A stretch of 64,000 nucleotides of DNA from Sphingomonas azotifigens NBRC 15497. Lineage in GTDB: Bacteria > Pseudomonadota > Alphaproteobacteria > Sphingomonadales > Sphingomonadaceae. The notes beneath the pieces were generated by a model. The model was not told the DNA's origin, ran no database searches, and was given only the letters and a program-made list of their open reading frames with translations. This document shows, piece by piece, positions 18,536 through 26,967 of this stretch; the stretch's first letter is position 1; each line of letters opens with the position of its first letter. The position numbers and the translations under genes are program-made. The stretch lies in contig NZ_BCTR01000019.1 of assembly GCF_002091475.1 (NCBI RefSeq), positions 26,611-90,610 of the forward strand, written 5' to 3'.

Positions 18536-19234
18536 ATGGCGAGCGCAACCAAGGTCCTGATCGTCGAGGACGACAGCCATATCCGGCGGCTGCTGCGCGG
18601 GGCCCTCACCCGCGCAGAGCACCAGGTGATCGAGGCGGCGACGGCACGCGAGGCCATCGCCGCCTTCGGCATCGACAAGCCCGATGCCGTGCTGCTCGAC
18701 CTCGGCCTCCCCGATCGCGACGGCATCGAGCTGATCCAGCAGGCCAAGGCGGGCGGGGCGGCGGTGATCGTCGTCTCGGCGCGCACCGAGACCAGCGAGA
18801 AAGTCGCGGCGCTCGATCTCGGCGCCGACGATTACTGCATCAAGCCGTTCGATACCGAGGAACTGCTCGCCCGCCTGCGCACCGCGCTCCGCCACCGCCT
18901 TGCGGGTTCGGCCGAGCGTGAGCAGGTCGTCGCGGGTGTGGTGGAGATCGATCTCCTCCACCGCCGCGTCCGTCGCGACGGCGTGCCGGTGCATCTTGCG
19001 CCCAAGGAATATGGCGTGCTGGCGATCCTGGCGGCGCATCCGGACCGGGTGATCGCCCATGGCCAGCTGTTGCGCGACGTGTGGGGCCCTGCGCATGTCC
19101 AGCAGCTCGATTATCTCCGCATCGTGGTGCGCAACCTCCGGCAGAAGCTGGAGGCGGATCCCGCCCGCCCGCAGTTGATCGTCAACGAACCCGGCGTGGG
19201 GTATCGGCTGATCGCGGCCGAGAGCGGACGCTAG
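18536..19234 (+). CDS. kdpE: KdpE, response regulator of the kdp operon
   Basis: 232 aa. Receiver domain with VEDDSHIRRLLRGAL, phospho-Asp in VLLDLGLPDRDG, and DDYCIKPFDTEELLARLR; the winged helix is HLAPKEYGVLAILAAHPDRV and QQLDYLRIVVRNLRQKLE, the KdpE type. Phosphorylated KdpE activates kdpFABC when K+ is low. It is the last gene of the operon, about 8 kb away from kdpD. Confidence 0.94.
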   Translation: MASATKVLIVEDDSHIRRLLRGALTRAEHQVIEAATAREAIAAFGIDKPDAVLLDLGLPDRDGIELIQQAKAGGAAVIVVSARTETSEKVAALDLGADDYCIKPFDTEELLARLRTALRHRLAGSAEREQVVAGVVEIDLLHRRVRRDGVPVHLAPKEYGVLAILAAHPDRVIAHGQLLRDVWGPAHVQQLDYLRIVVRNLRQKLEADPARPQLIVNEPGVGYRLIAAESGR

Positions 19235-19296
19235 GAGAGGGCGCGCGCGAGGGGAGGGGGCCAGGCCCGGGACCGCAGTCCGTGGATGGCAGCTGA

Positions 19297-19322
19297 CCCG
19301 GTGCGGCGGCACCCGCACCGGG
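19297..19322. terminator. Hairpin between convergent kdpE and AAA ATPase genes
   Basis: A 9-bp perfect GC stem (19297-19305 with 19314-19322) and 8-nt loop lie in the 99-bp gap between two convergent genes, so it may serve both. There is no T-run. Confidence 0.45.
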
Positions 19323-19333
19323 GCTAGCCGGCA

Positions 19334-21271
19334 TCAGAAGCCGACGGCGGCCCGCTCGGGCTTCCACGCCGTTTCCGCCGCCAGTCGCGCGACGATCTCC
19401 TGCGCCGAGAGGTTCCCTGCCTGCCGAAGCTGGCGCGCCACCGTGGCGAAATCACCCGGGGTGAGGGTGCGCAGTTCCTTCAGGGCTGCCGGTGCCGGCT
19501 TGCCGAAGAAGCGCTCGAACGCCAGCGCCGCGCGTGCCTGACCGAGCGGGGCAAGGCCGATCTTGAACACGAAGCGCCGCATCGCTGCCGGATCCAGCCG
19601 TTGGACGTGGTTCGTCGCGGCGATCACCGGCAGCGGATGGCGATCGAGCCAGGTCAGCATTTCGTTCACTTGGCCGGCCTCCCAGTTCTGCGACGCGGTG
19701 GCGCGATCGAACAACAGCGAATCCGCCTCGTCGAACAGCAGCACCTGGCCGCGCTCGCGCGCCTCGGCAAAGGCGTCGGCGATGGCCGCTTCGGTCCCGC
19801 CGACCCAGCGGGACAGCAGGTCGGACGCGCGCTTCGCCACCAGCGGCCGGTCCATCGCCCGGGCGAGGTGATGGGCAAGCGCGGTCTTGCCCGTGCCCGG
19901 CGGGCCGGTGAGCAGCAGCGACACATCGGCCGGGCCCGTCGCCAGCCGCGCGACCAGCGGCGCCAGCGGCGGATCGCTTTCGAACAGATCGAGGTCGAGC
20001 CCGTCGCCCATCGCCGGCGGCAGTTCGGTGCCCCGCAGCGCCCGCACGAGCGCCGCCGCGGGGCGGGCGCCACCATCGGCTTCGCCCGCCAGCCGTGTCG
20101 CGCGGGCGGCGACCCGCAGCACGCTGGCCGCTTCCGGTGCGCGATCGAGCAGCGCCGCGACCAGCGGATGGGCGTCCACGCCTTCCTCGGCGGCAATCCG
20201 CGCCTGGATCCGCCGGGCAGCGCGGGGACCCGGCAGATCGAGCTTCAGCACGAAGCTCATGCGCCGCAGGATCGCCGAATCGATGTTGCCGATCGCATTG
20301 GTGGTCCACAAAACCGGCACCGCATTGGTCTCGAGCAGCCGGTTGACGAACACCTTGCTGCCTTGCCGCCCTTGGAACCAGTCGCCGGGGGACGGCTTGG
20401 CGTCCCCGATCAGGTCCTCCATCTCGTCGAACAGCAGTGCCGCGCCGCCGGTGCGGCCGATCATCCGCTGGGCGAGCTGAAGGGCGCTCACCCGATCATG
20501 TCGGTTTGGTTCGCAGCCATCGTCGTCCGCCTCGCCAACGCCGTGCAGCGCGAGGCCGGCGGCGCCGGCGAGTGTCCGTGCCAGCTCGGTCTTGCCGGTG
20601 CCGGGCGGCCCGTGGATCAGGATGTTGACTCCGATCGCTCGGGATTGGGTGGCCCCCTGCAGCAGCCTTACGAGGAAGGTCGCATCCGCGACATGCGCGA
20701 AATCGTCGAGTGCCAGCCGCGCCGGCTGGTTCCGGCCGATGATCGCGGCGATGACCGACTCGCGCTCGGCCGCCGCGCGGTCGAGCAGTCGCTCGAACGG
20801 CCAGCGGATATCGACGTCGACCACGCCCTGGCGTGTCGCGTAGAAGCCGGCGAGCCCCAGCCGCAGCGCGGCGCTGCGCCGCACGGCCCGATCGGCGTCG
20901 TGCGCCGGGGCACCGGCCAGTTCGCCCAGCAGCGCGGGCAGGTCGCGACCCTGTCCGCTCCACAGCCGGGCGAGCGCCGAGACCCGCGGCAGCCGGTCCA
21001 CCGCTACCAGCAGGGCCAGAAAGGCGGCATCGAAGCCGTCGAGCGCCAGCGTCTCCGCCAGCACTTGCGTTACGGCAAGCGCGTGCGGCATCGGCGCGCT
21101 GTCCTCCCGCTGCGCCAGCGCCTCGCGTGCGGCATCCCAGCTGTGGGTTTCGCCAAGGCCTAGCCACGCAGCATGCTCTTCCGCCCAGTTCTGCAGGGCG
21201 CGGCCGAAGCGCTCGGCACCTACCGCCCCGATCCGGAGCGCCATGCTCCGGACGATCGTCCATTCGTTCAT
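19334..21271 (-). CDS. Tandem AAA+ ATPase (two AAA modules)
   Basis: About 645 aa. An N-terminal ~190-aa helical domain is followed by two AAA modules. The first has Walker A GPPGTGKTELA near residue 219 and Walker B ALLFDEMEDLIGD; the second has Walker A GPPGTGKTALA near 454 and Walker B VLLFDEADSLLFD, plus a sensor-1 Asn in IAATNHVQRLD. The layout recalls CDC48/SpoVK-like unfoldases, but no substrate is evident. The frame extends upstream to 21379, but the ATG at 21271 (MNEWTIVRS) is preceded by GGAAG and is the better start. Its relation to the secretion genes on its right is unknown. Confidence 0.8.
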   Translation of the reverse strand: MNEWTIVRSMALRIGAVGAERFGRALQNWAEEHAAWLGLGETHSWDAAREALAQREDSAPMPHALAVTQVLAETLALDGFDAAFLALLVAVDRLPRVSALARLWSGQGRDLPALLGELAGAPAHDADRAVRRSAALRLGLAGFYATRQGVVDVDIRWPFERLLDRAAAERESVIAAIIGRNQPARLALDDFAHVADATFLVRLLQGATQSRAIGVNILIHGPPGTGKTELARTLAGAAGLALHGVGEADDDGCEPNRHDRVSALQLAQRMIGRTGGAALLFDEMEDLIGDAKPSPGDWFQGRQGSKVFVNRLLETNAVPVLWTTNAIGNIDSAILRRMSFVLKLDLPGPRAARRIQARIAAEEGVDAHPLVAALLDRAPEAASVLRVAARATRLAGEADGGARPAAALVRALRGTELPPAMGDGLDLDLFESDPPLAPLVARLATGPADVSLLLTGPPGTGKTALAHHLARAMDRPLVAKRASDLLSRWVGGTEAAIADAFAEARERGQVLLFDEADSLLFDRATASQNWEAGQVNEMLTWLDRHPLPVIAATNHVQRLDPAAMRRFVFKIGLAPLGQARAALAFERFFGKPAPAALKELRTLTPGDFATVARQLRQAGNLSAQEIVARLAAETAWKPERAAVGF

Positions 21272-21690
21272 GATGTCTTCCGTTCGCGCCGACAGCGCGC
21301 AAGCTCGCCATGCGAGCCGCGCGGGTACGGCTTTGTCCGTTGGTATTCGGGCTACGGGGCGGCGGATCCGCATCGCCACGCAGCATCGCCTCGGTTCGGA
21401 AGGCGCGTTACGGCAGCGAACGGATCGTACCGGCCGCGCCCATGCAAGGCAGGCGGTCCAGCAATCCAGTTACTCCTGGTGCAGCAGGCGAAGTGCCTGC
21501 GCGGCGCGCCCCTTAGCGCCGTCGTGTCGCCCGCGCAACCAGCCTGGTGGATGGCAAGCGGCTCCACCGCCTTCCAATCGACAGCCAAGGCGCCCGCGAA
21601 CGCGTCTTCGAACGCGAGGATGCTGCGTGCCGAGGAAGCTCGGCGCGCGACTAAGATCGTGCCAAGCCTTGGCAACGCCCGCGCACCGGA
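21272..21690. other. Gene-poor stretch, nothing convincing
   Basis: About 420 bp between the AAA ATPase start and the lipoprotein stop, both on the minus strand. A 107-codon minus-strand frame (21352-21675) exists, but its composition resembles random GC-rich reading with many Arg/Ala and no domain or Shine-Dalgarno. The promoter of the AAA gene should lie here. No repeat or RNA gene was seen. Confidence 0.4.
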
Positions 21691-22599
21691 TCAGCGCTGG
21701 CCGCGCAGATACCCCGCGATCTGCGCGTCAAAGCGCCGCGCTGCGCCAGCGATGGGGTCGGCGCTTTGGGCGAGCGCGGAAAGCGCATGGCGGGCGGCGG
21801 CGCCGTGGCGCTTGCTGACAAACAGCGCGAGACCGTTCTCCGCCACCACCGGGTCATAGTCGGTCGCGCCGGCCACGCAGACGAGGTAGCGGACGACATT
21901 GTCGAGTGCCGGGGCGTCGAGCGCCACCTGTTCGACGCTGGCCTCCCCGGCCAGTGCCTTGGGATAGCGGGCATAGAAGGCGTCGGCGAGGGCGCCGCCG
22001 ACCTTTCCGTCCGCTTTGATCGCGTCACAAGTGGGAAGCGGCAGGCCTTTTGCGGGGGCGGTTGCCATTGCGGCGTCCTTTGCGGGTGCGGGCATCAGGC
22101 TCGGGAGCAGCGCGTCGTAGCGCGCCGAACAGCGCGGCACCGGATGCTCGCGGCAGCTGATCGTGCGGCTCCTTACCCAGGCATCGCTTGCCGGTGCCGA
22201 CGCTGGCGACGGCGTAGGCGATTCCGCTGCGCCGGTCAGCAGGGCCGCGCGTTCTCGCGCCGCGTGCACGGCCGCCTGGGCGAAAGTCACCCGCGCCGCG
22301 GCGCCACCGGACTCCGCGGCCGTATCGCCCAGTTCCTGAAGTGCCGTGCGGAAGGCTTCAGTCGCTTCGGGACTGTCGATGCCCCGTCCGGCGGCTGCGA
22401 TCGCGGTGTCGGCGCAGGCGGTCAGCGCCGATGCGTCGCCATTTGCGCGCGCCTGGCAGGCGGCGTAGGCGTCCTCCTGGCCCGCGGCGGGCACGGTGGC
22501 GGCCGCTTCGCGAGAGGCGTTCGCGGGCGCTTCCGGCGCGGTACCCCCGCACGCGGCAAGTGCAAGGGCCAGAATGCTGGCGTGTCTCGAGAAACGCAT
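21691..22599 (-). CDS. Hypothetical lipoprotein, downstream of peptidoglycan hydrolase
   Basis: 302 aa. The N-terminus is a lipoprotein signal (RHASILALALAACGG) with lipobox LAAC, so the mature protein is anchored in the envelope. The rest has two predicted segments: an Ala-rich helical part with several Cys (YAACQARANG, LTACADTAIAA) and a C-terminal part with ISCREHPVPRCSARYD and LPTCDAIKADGKVGG; six or more Cys could form disulfides in the periplasm. The family is not recognised. It starts 24 bp after the hydrolase stop, so the two are one transcript. A periplasmic protector against that hydrolase is an attractive but unproven idea. Confidence 0.6.
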   Translation of the reverse strand: MRFSRHASILALALAACGGTAPEAPANASREAAATVPAAGQEDAYAACQARANGDASALTACADTAIAAAGRGIDSPEATEAFRTALQELGDTAAESGGAAARVTFAQAAVHAARERAALLTGAAESPTPSPASAPASDAWVRSRTISCREHPVPRCSARYDALLPSLMPAPAKDAAMATAPAKGLPLPTCDAIKADGKVGGALADAFYARYPKALAGEASVEQVALDAPALDNVVRYLVCVAGATDYDPVVAENGLALFVSKRHGAAARHALSALAQSADPIAGAARRFDAQIAGYLRGQR

Positions 22600-22623
22600 G
22601 CCGATCCTCTACCCCGCAGCGCC

Positions 22624-24369
22624 TCAGCGGTAAAGCGAACGGACCGCCGGCACCTCGACGTTCTGCCCGTTGCCCATGAACCGGGTCACATCGATGTTGC
22701 GGTCGATATAGTCGGAGATCCAGCCGCGATAGGCCGCGCCCTCATTGCCGCCGGCAGCGTCGAGATAGGCGCCGCGCTGCTTGCTCGGCACGTTCGCCTC
22801 GAAGGTGCCGTCGCGCAGATACCCCATCTCGCCATCGATCAGCCCACGCGCACCGCCCAGGCCCTCGTGATGGGCGATATAGGCATATTTGGCGATTGCG
22901 GCGGGCGACGCGTCGGCGGGGACATGGCCGCTGTCGCGCAGCGCGGCGACATTGTGCCGGGCATAGTCGGCGCCGGCGAGGATCGACAGGCGCGGATCGT
23001 TGCGTGCCGCGAGCAGCCCCGCCCGATCGGCCACGCGGTTGTCGCTGCCGACCAGGCCGAGCGCCTTGGCTTCTTGGTTGAGGAGGCTGCCGGGGCGGGT
23101 GGCCTCGCCGATCCAGGTGCCGGTGAGGAACTGGGTGAGGCCGGTGGCCGACGAGGTTCCGGCCTTGGAATTGGCCTGCCACACGCCCTGCGATTTCGCC
23201 GCCTCGGCATCGATGATCGCGGCGACGGTCTGCGGCGCCATGCCGGTGCGGTTCGAAGCTTCGAGAATGGCGCCGCGATACTGTTCATTGGCGCCAAGCG
23301 AGAGGTCCTCGGGTGCATAGGCGCCTTGCGGGGCGTCTGCGCCGGCGGCCTGCGGCGCGGCGGGTGCGGCCGCCGGTGCCTGGGCGTCGGGCTTTACATA
23401 CACGCCGATCAGGGTGCGACCGCGGCCCGTCAGGCCATTGGCGGCACCGCCGGTGCGGGCGTTGGCCGAGGCATAGTCGCTCGCGAACCCATGATCGGTG
23501 CGGATTTCGATATGGCCATATTTGGCGTTGCGGTCGGTGGCGCCGGGGGCGGCACCATAGACCAGCACCGCGCCCTTGGGGGCATCATAGGGCGAGCGGA
23601 TGTTCGCGCCCGGCTGGTCGAGGAGATTGACGAAGCCGCGCTGCGCCAGCGCGGGACCGGCACCCTTCGCGGCCACGCCGGGCAGATAGTCGCGCACCGC
23701 CCCGGACTGCTGCAGTGCCGTCTTCACCCAGGCATAGCAGCGGCCGATCGACACATGGCCGGCGGCGCGCTGCTCGGCCAGGTCCGCCGCCTTGATCGAC
23801 GCCGCGCCCGGCTGCGCTGTGCCGCGGGATTGCGTGCTACTCGGATTTGCAAGCGTCGCCGCCTGGAGCTGGCCCCGCTGCGAACGCTGGGCAGGGTGCG
23901 CCGCGCCCAGCGTCAGCCGCTGCCCGGGGTGGATGCGGTCGGGATGGAGGATGCCGTTGCGCGCGGCGATGTCAGCTACGGTCGTGCCATGCGCGGCCGC
24001 GATCCCGCGCAGCGTGTCGCCGGGCTTGACCGTGTAGGTCGCAGGCGCGGCGTTCGGCAGGCGGATCTGCTGGCCGACCTGGATCAAGGCCGGGTTGGCG
24101 ATGCCGTTGATCTCGGCGAGGCGCTGCCAGCTGGTGCCGTTCGCCGCCGCGATCTCGCTCAGCGTCTCGCCCTTGCGGACTTCGTGGACGTTCGCGCCTG
24201 GCCCGAGATGCGCGAGGCTATCGGGCGAGGAGAGCAGCCGGTTGAGTGCCGAACCGCCGACCGCGCCCGTGCCGCGCTCGCCATCGATCGGCAGGCCAGC
24301 GCCCGCAAGCGGATCGGGGGTGAGGCCGTTCCGCGAACCGGACGAGAGGAGGCTTGCCAGCTGGGTCAT
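22624..24369 (-). CDS. Multidomain peptidoglycan hydrolase (LysM x2, CHAP-like, lysozyme-like), no signal peptide
   Basis: 581 aa. Two LysM modules (VRKGETLSEIAAANGTSWQR.. at ~62-105, VKPGDTLRGIAAAHGTTV.. at ~112-155) are followed by a Pro/Ser/Gln linker. A CHAP/NlpC-like segment comes next, with Cys in GRCYAWVKTAL and His in KYGHIEIRTDHGF (~205-320). A C-terminal lysozyme-like fold has AATGLTQFLTGTWIGEA-type sequence (SATGLTQFLTGTWIGEATRP). The N-terminus MTQLASLLSSGSRNGLTPDP is polar, without signal peptide or TM helix, so export would need a dedicated machine; the type III system next door is the obvious candidate. A 17-bp dyad lies 56 bp upstream. Confidence 0.75.
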   Translation of the reverse strand: MTQLASLLSSGSRNGLTPDPLAGAGLPIDGERGTGAVGGSALNRLLSSPDSLAHLGPGANVHEVRKGETLSEIAAANGTSWQRLAEINGIANPALIQVGQQIRLPNAAPATYTVKPGDTLRGIAAAHGTTVADIAARNGILHPDRIHPGQRLTLGAAHPAQRSQRGQLQAATLANPSSTQSRGTAQPGAASIKAADLAEQRAAGHVSIGRCYAWVKTALQQSGAVRDYLPGVAAKGAGPALAQRGFVNLLDQPGANIRSPYDAPKGAVLVYGAAPGATDRNAKYGHIEIRTDHGFASDYASANARTGGAANGLTGRGRTLIGVYVKPDAQAPAAAPAAPQAAGADAPQGAYAPEDLSLGANEQYRGAILEASNRTGMAPQTVAAIIDAEAAKSQGVWQANSKAGTSSATGLTQFLTGTWIGEATRPGSLLNQEAKALGLVGSDNRVADRAGLLAARNDPRLSILAGADYARHNVAALRDSGHVPADASPAAIAKYAYIAHHEGLGGARGLIDGEMGYLRDGTFEANVPSKQRGAYLDAAGGNEGAAYRGWISDYIDRNIDVTRFMGNGQNVEVPAVRSLYR

Positions 24370-24425
24370 CGGTCATACTCCTTGGACTTCGCAAGCCGGT
24401 GTACTTGCCCTTGCCGGGAGCGTCT

Positions 24426-24442
24426 CTAATCGGATCGATTAG
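24426..24442 (-). promoter_or_regulatory. CTAA-type dyad upstream of the peptidoglycan hydrolase
   Basis: On the minus strand: CTAATCG-ATC-CGATTAG, a perfect 7-bp inverted repeat with a 3-bp centre, ending 56 bp before the hydrolase start codon. It matches the pattern found upstream of three other accessory genes of the secretion locus. Confidence 0.5.
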
Positions 24443-24455
24443 GCGGCGGGTTGCC

Positions 24456-25220
24456 CTAGCCGCCGCGCGCCAGAACGAAGCCGCCGGGCGTGAGGTCGAG
24501 CCGGTCCAGGTCGAGCCCCATGCCCTGTGCGCCCTTGCGGACCGCGTTGCCCACCGCGCGCAGCCGGGCCGGGTCGCGCTTGGCCTGTTCGACGGTTGCG
24601 TCGATCAACGCGCTCTGCACCCATAGCGCCTCGGCAAGTTCCTGCTTCTTCGCGTCCGACGCACTGGCGATCCCACCGGTGGCAGCAACGGCGCTCGCCG
24701 CCTGCCGGCGGACCGCCGCCAGGATGGCCGGATCGGGCGTGTCGTTGTTGCCGTGGACGGCCGCCCAGGCGGTGAGCCACCAGAGCGTATAGGCGTCGGC
24801 GACATTGTCGATGTGGAGCCCGTGCGGCGCAACCAGCGCGCCGATACGCTCGATGAAATCGCCTTGGGCAAACAGCTTCTGCAGATCGGCGGAACCCGCC
24901 GGATCCGCCGCGCGGGTCTTCTGCACGAACGTGGCGAGATTGGCGCTGCGGCGCGCTATGGAGGGGATGTAGCGCAGCGCCGCGGCGTCCGCCGGTGCGG
25001 CTTGCCGGGATGCACTTTCCGGGGGGAGCTGCCTTCCGGTCCGGCGCGCCCGTGCCGCATCCTGCGCCATGCGGTCGTCGAGCATCATGCTCAGCGGATC
25101 GGTGTGGGTGATCGTGGACATGATCATCACCCATCCGGAGCTGTCGACCACCTGCGCCTGGGCCGTGCCTGCGCCAGCTGCCGCGAGGGTAAGAACGATT
25201 GCCGTTGGACGCAGCCTCAT
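24456..25220 (-). CDS. Secreted hypothetical protein, paralogue of the next gene (DUF6683-like)
   Basis: 254 aa. Signal peptide at ~1-22 (IVLTLAAAGAGTAQA). The conserved core is RYIPSIARRSANLATFVQKT, DLQKLFAQGDFIERIGAL, IDNVADAYTLWWLTAWAA and HGNNDTPDPAILAAVRRQA. This block is nearly duplicated in the neighbour at 25238-26068. From memory it resembles DUF6683; function unknown. The ATG at 25220 follows GGAGGAC, which fixes the start against longer open frames. The two genes lie 17 bp apart and are co-transcribed. Confidence 0.7.
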   Translation of the reverse strand: MRLRPTAIVLTLAAAGAGTAQAQVVDSSGWVMIMSTITHTDPLSMMLDDRMAQDAARARRTGRQLPPESASRQAAPADAAALRYIPSIARRSANLATFVQKTRAADPAGSADLQKLFAQGDFIERIGALVAPHGLHIDNVADAYTLWWLTAWAAVHGNNDTPDPAILAAVRRQAASAVAATGGIASASDAKKQELAEALWVQSALIDATVEQAKRDPARLRAVGNAVRKGAQGMGLDLDRLDLTPGGFVLARGG

Positions 25221-25237
25221 CAACCTTGTCCTCCGTT

Positions 25238-26068
25238 TCAGCCGCGGCGTTGGCGCAGCACCAGCAATCCGCCGACGCCCATACCGCCCGCGGCCAGCGC
25301 CAATGCCCCATAGCTGCCGGCTTGCCCGGACGCCGGGGTCCTTGCCGGCGTCTCGTTCCGACCGACCCGGGCCGGCACGAATCCTTCCGCCGTCAGTTCG
25401 AACCGGTCGAGATCGAGGCCCATTTGCGCGGCACCCTTGCGCGCCGCGTCGCCGACCGCGCGGAGGCGTTCCGGCTTCTGCTTGGCCTGTTCCACCGCGC
25501 CGTCGATCAGGGCACTCTGCACCCACAGCGATTCGGCGAGTTCCTGCTTCTGGGCGTCCGATGCGCCGGCGATCTGCCCAGTGGCGGCGATCGCACCGGC
25601 GGCCTGCCGGCGAACGGCGGCGAGCGTGGCGCGGCTGGGGGTATCGTTGTTCCCGCGGGATGCCTGCCAGGCGGTGACCCACCACAGCGCATAGGCATCG
25701 GCGATATTGTCGATCTGGAGCCCTTGCGGCGCGACGAGCGCACCGATCTTCTCGATGAAGTCACCCTGGGCGAAGAGCTTCTGCAAGTCGTCGGCGCCGC
25801 GCGGGTCGGCCGCCCGGGTCTTGCTGACGAAGCGGGCGAGGTTGGCCGTGCGCCGTGCCTTGGACGGGGTGTAGTGCAGCATCGCCGGATTTGCCACGCG
25901 GCGGACGCGCGCCTGCGATGCCGCCGTATCGTGCGAGAAGCGATCGGCATGGTCCTGCAGCGCGATCCGCGGTCCTTCGTACAGCATCGGGCTGATCATC
26001 TGGGCCTGAGCCATGCCGGGCACCACGACGCATGCCAGGCCGAGGGAGAGGAGCAAGCGCGACGCCAT
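25238..26068 (-). CDS. Secreted hypothetical protein with C-terminal anchor (DUF6683-like paralogue)
   Basis: 276 aa. Signal peptide at ~1-22 (LLSLGLACVVVPGMAQAQ). The core is the same as in its downstream neighbour: HYTPSKARRTANLARFVSKT, DLQKLFAQGDFIEKIGAL and ALWWVTAWQASRGNNDTP. It differs in having a C-terminal extension with a Pro/Ala linker, a hydrophobic segment (GALALAAGGMGVGGLLVL) and a basic tail (RQRRG), so it is probably membrane-anchored while the paralogue is soluble in the periplasm. It lies within the secretion locus; whether it serves it is unknown. Confidence 0.7.
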   Translation of the reverse strand: MASRLLLSLGLACVVVPGMAQAQMISPMLYEGPRIALQDHADRFSHDTAASQARVRRVANPAMLHYTPSKARRTANLARFVSKTRAADPRGADDLQKLFAQGDFIEKIGALVAPQGLQIDNIADAYALWWVTAWQASRGNNDTPSRATLAAVRRQAAGAIAATGQIAGASDAQKQELAESLWVQSALIDGAVEQAKQKPERLRAVGDAARKGAAQMGLDLDRFELTAEGFVPARVGRNETPARTPASGQAGSYGALALAAGGMGVGGLLVLRQRRG

Positions 26069-26116
26069 CGATACCTCCTGTACAGGTCGGGTGGATCGTT
26101 CCCGACGCCTACGGAA

Positions 26117-26154
26117 TAAAAAGCGAGCCGGGCGAAGTCGATGCTTCGCCCGGC
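26117..26154 (-). terminator. Rho-independent terminator of the needle-like gene
   Basis: On the minus strand an 11-bp perfect stem (26144-26154 with 26127-26137, loop of 6) is followed by TCGCTTTTT. It begins about 25 bp after the stop codon of the gene at 26180-26815, separating it from the paralogue pair. Confidence 0.8.
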
Positions 26155-26179
26155 CGTTTGCGATGAACCGCAGCGTTTC

Positions 26180-26815
26180 TTAGCCCTTACGAGCCATCGT
26201 CGAGAGGCCTTCGCCGATCGTCTTGATCATGTTGGTCGTCGACTGCATCAGGTAGCTGAATTCCTGGGTCGCGACCTGCAGATCGGTCATGGTCTTGGTC
26301 GACTTGTTGCTCTTCGACTGCGAGTCGTAGGTCTGCGCCAGCGACTGCATCTCGTCGATCTTGGCATCCATCGACTGCGCCATCACCTCGGCGATGGCGC
26401 GCAGCCAGTTGCCGCTGCCGGCCCGGCCCTCGCGCGACCCTTCGGTCTTGGCGCGGTCGCTGCCCTCGCGCGACGCGGCGAAGAGGTTCTCGGCGACGTT
26501 CTCCGCCTGCTGGCTCATCTCGCGGGTCATCGCGCCCTGCTCCGAGGGGGACAGGATGCCGTAGCCGACGGTGCTGACCGCATCGGCGATGCTGCCCGGC
26601 GCACCGCCGACCGCGGCGCCGAAGCTGCTCTTGGCGATGTCGATCATGCCCTGCGGCAGGCCGAGCTTTTCACCGAGCTGCTGCAGCACCTGCTGGCCGA
26701 TCGCCGCACCCAGCGTGCGGACCGCGAGCGATGCCCAGCCCGCCGGACCCATTGCGAGCGACGCCAGGCTGATCGGATTGACCAGGGACCGCGTAAGACC
26801 ACCCAAGAGACTCAT
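26180..26815 (-). CDS. Type III secretion-associated protein with needle-like C-terminus (candidate substrate)
   Basis: 211 aa, no signal peptide. Residues ~1-90 hold hydrophobic and Gly/Ala-rich stretches (NPISLASLAMGPAGWASLAV, GGAPGSIADAVSTVGYGIL). The C-terminal ~85 residues (GSGNWLRAIAEVMAQSMDAK .. TKTMTDLQVATQEFSYLMQS .. IKTIGEGLSTMARKG) align by eye with the whole sctF-like protein at 38009-38317 (GRGNWFEAFGEAWGKALD .. SMRMSFMANSSHSSI .. LETMARKS). A translocator, tip or filament-like role is therefore possible. The ATG at 26815 follows GAAAGGAAC. It has its own upstream dyad and terminator, so it is monocistronic. Confidence 0.65.
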   Translation of the reverse strand: MSLLGGLTRSLVNPISLASLAMGPAGWASLAVRTLGAAIGQQVLQQLGEKLGLPQGMIDIAKSSFGAAVGGAPGSIADAVSTVGYGILSPSEQGAMTREMSQQAENVAENLFAASREGSDRAKTEGSREGRAGSGNWLRAIAEVMAQSMDAKIDEMQSLAQTYDSQSKSNKSTKTMTDLQVATQEFSYLMQSTTNMIKTIGEGLSTMARKG

Positions 26816-26920
26816 GGATCGTTCCTTTCCATCCAGATATCGCGCTCCCCTGGGGAGCCAAGCCGCCGGCACCGTGCCGCCGGTACGAGGGCAAACTGCC
26901 CCGGATCGGGTCCGTACGCG

Positions 26921-26937
26921 CTCCACGATTCGTTTAG
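26921..26937 (-). promoter_or_regulatory. CTAA-type box upstream of the needle-like gene
   Basis: Minus strand: CTAAACGAATCGTGGAG, 105 bp before the start codon at 26815. It shares 14 of 17 positions with the box at 43419-43435 and extends with GCGCG in both. It also forms one half of a larger inverted repeat (26921-26934 with 26946-26959). Confidence 0.55.
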
Positions 26938-26959
26938 CCGGGCTCAACGAATCGTGGAG
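26921..26959. repeat. Perfect 14-bp inverted repeat between luxR-type gene and needle-like gene
   Basis: Arms 26921-26934 and 26946-26959 are exact reverse complements with an 11-bp centre. The repeat begins 8 bp after the regulator's stop codon, so it could be that operon's terminator (no T-run), an operator for the downstream gene, or both. Confidence 0.6.
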
Positions 26960-26967
26960 GGGCGGGG

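Noticed and set aside
21352..21675. 107-codon minus-strand ORF between the lipoprotein and the AAA ATPase
   Set aside because: No ribosome-binding site, no domain, and shadow-like composition.
21766..24429. 887-codon plus-strand frame over the lipoprotein and peptidoglycan hydrolase genes
   Set aside because: Composition is Gly/Arg-rich without motifs; the minus strand has LysM modules and a lipobox.
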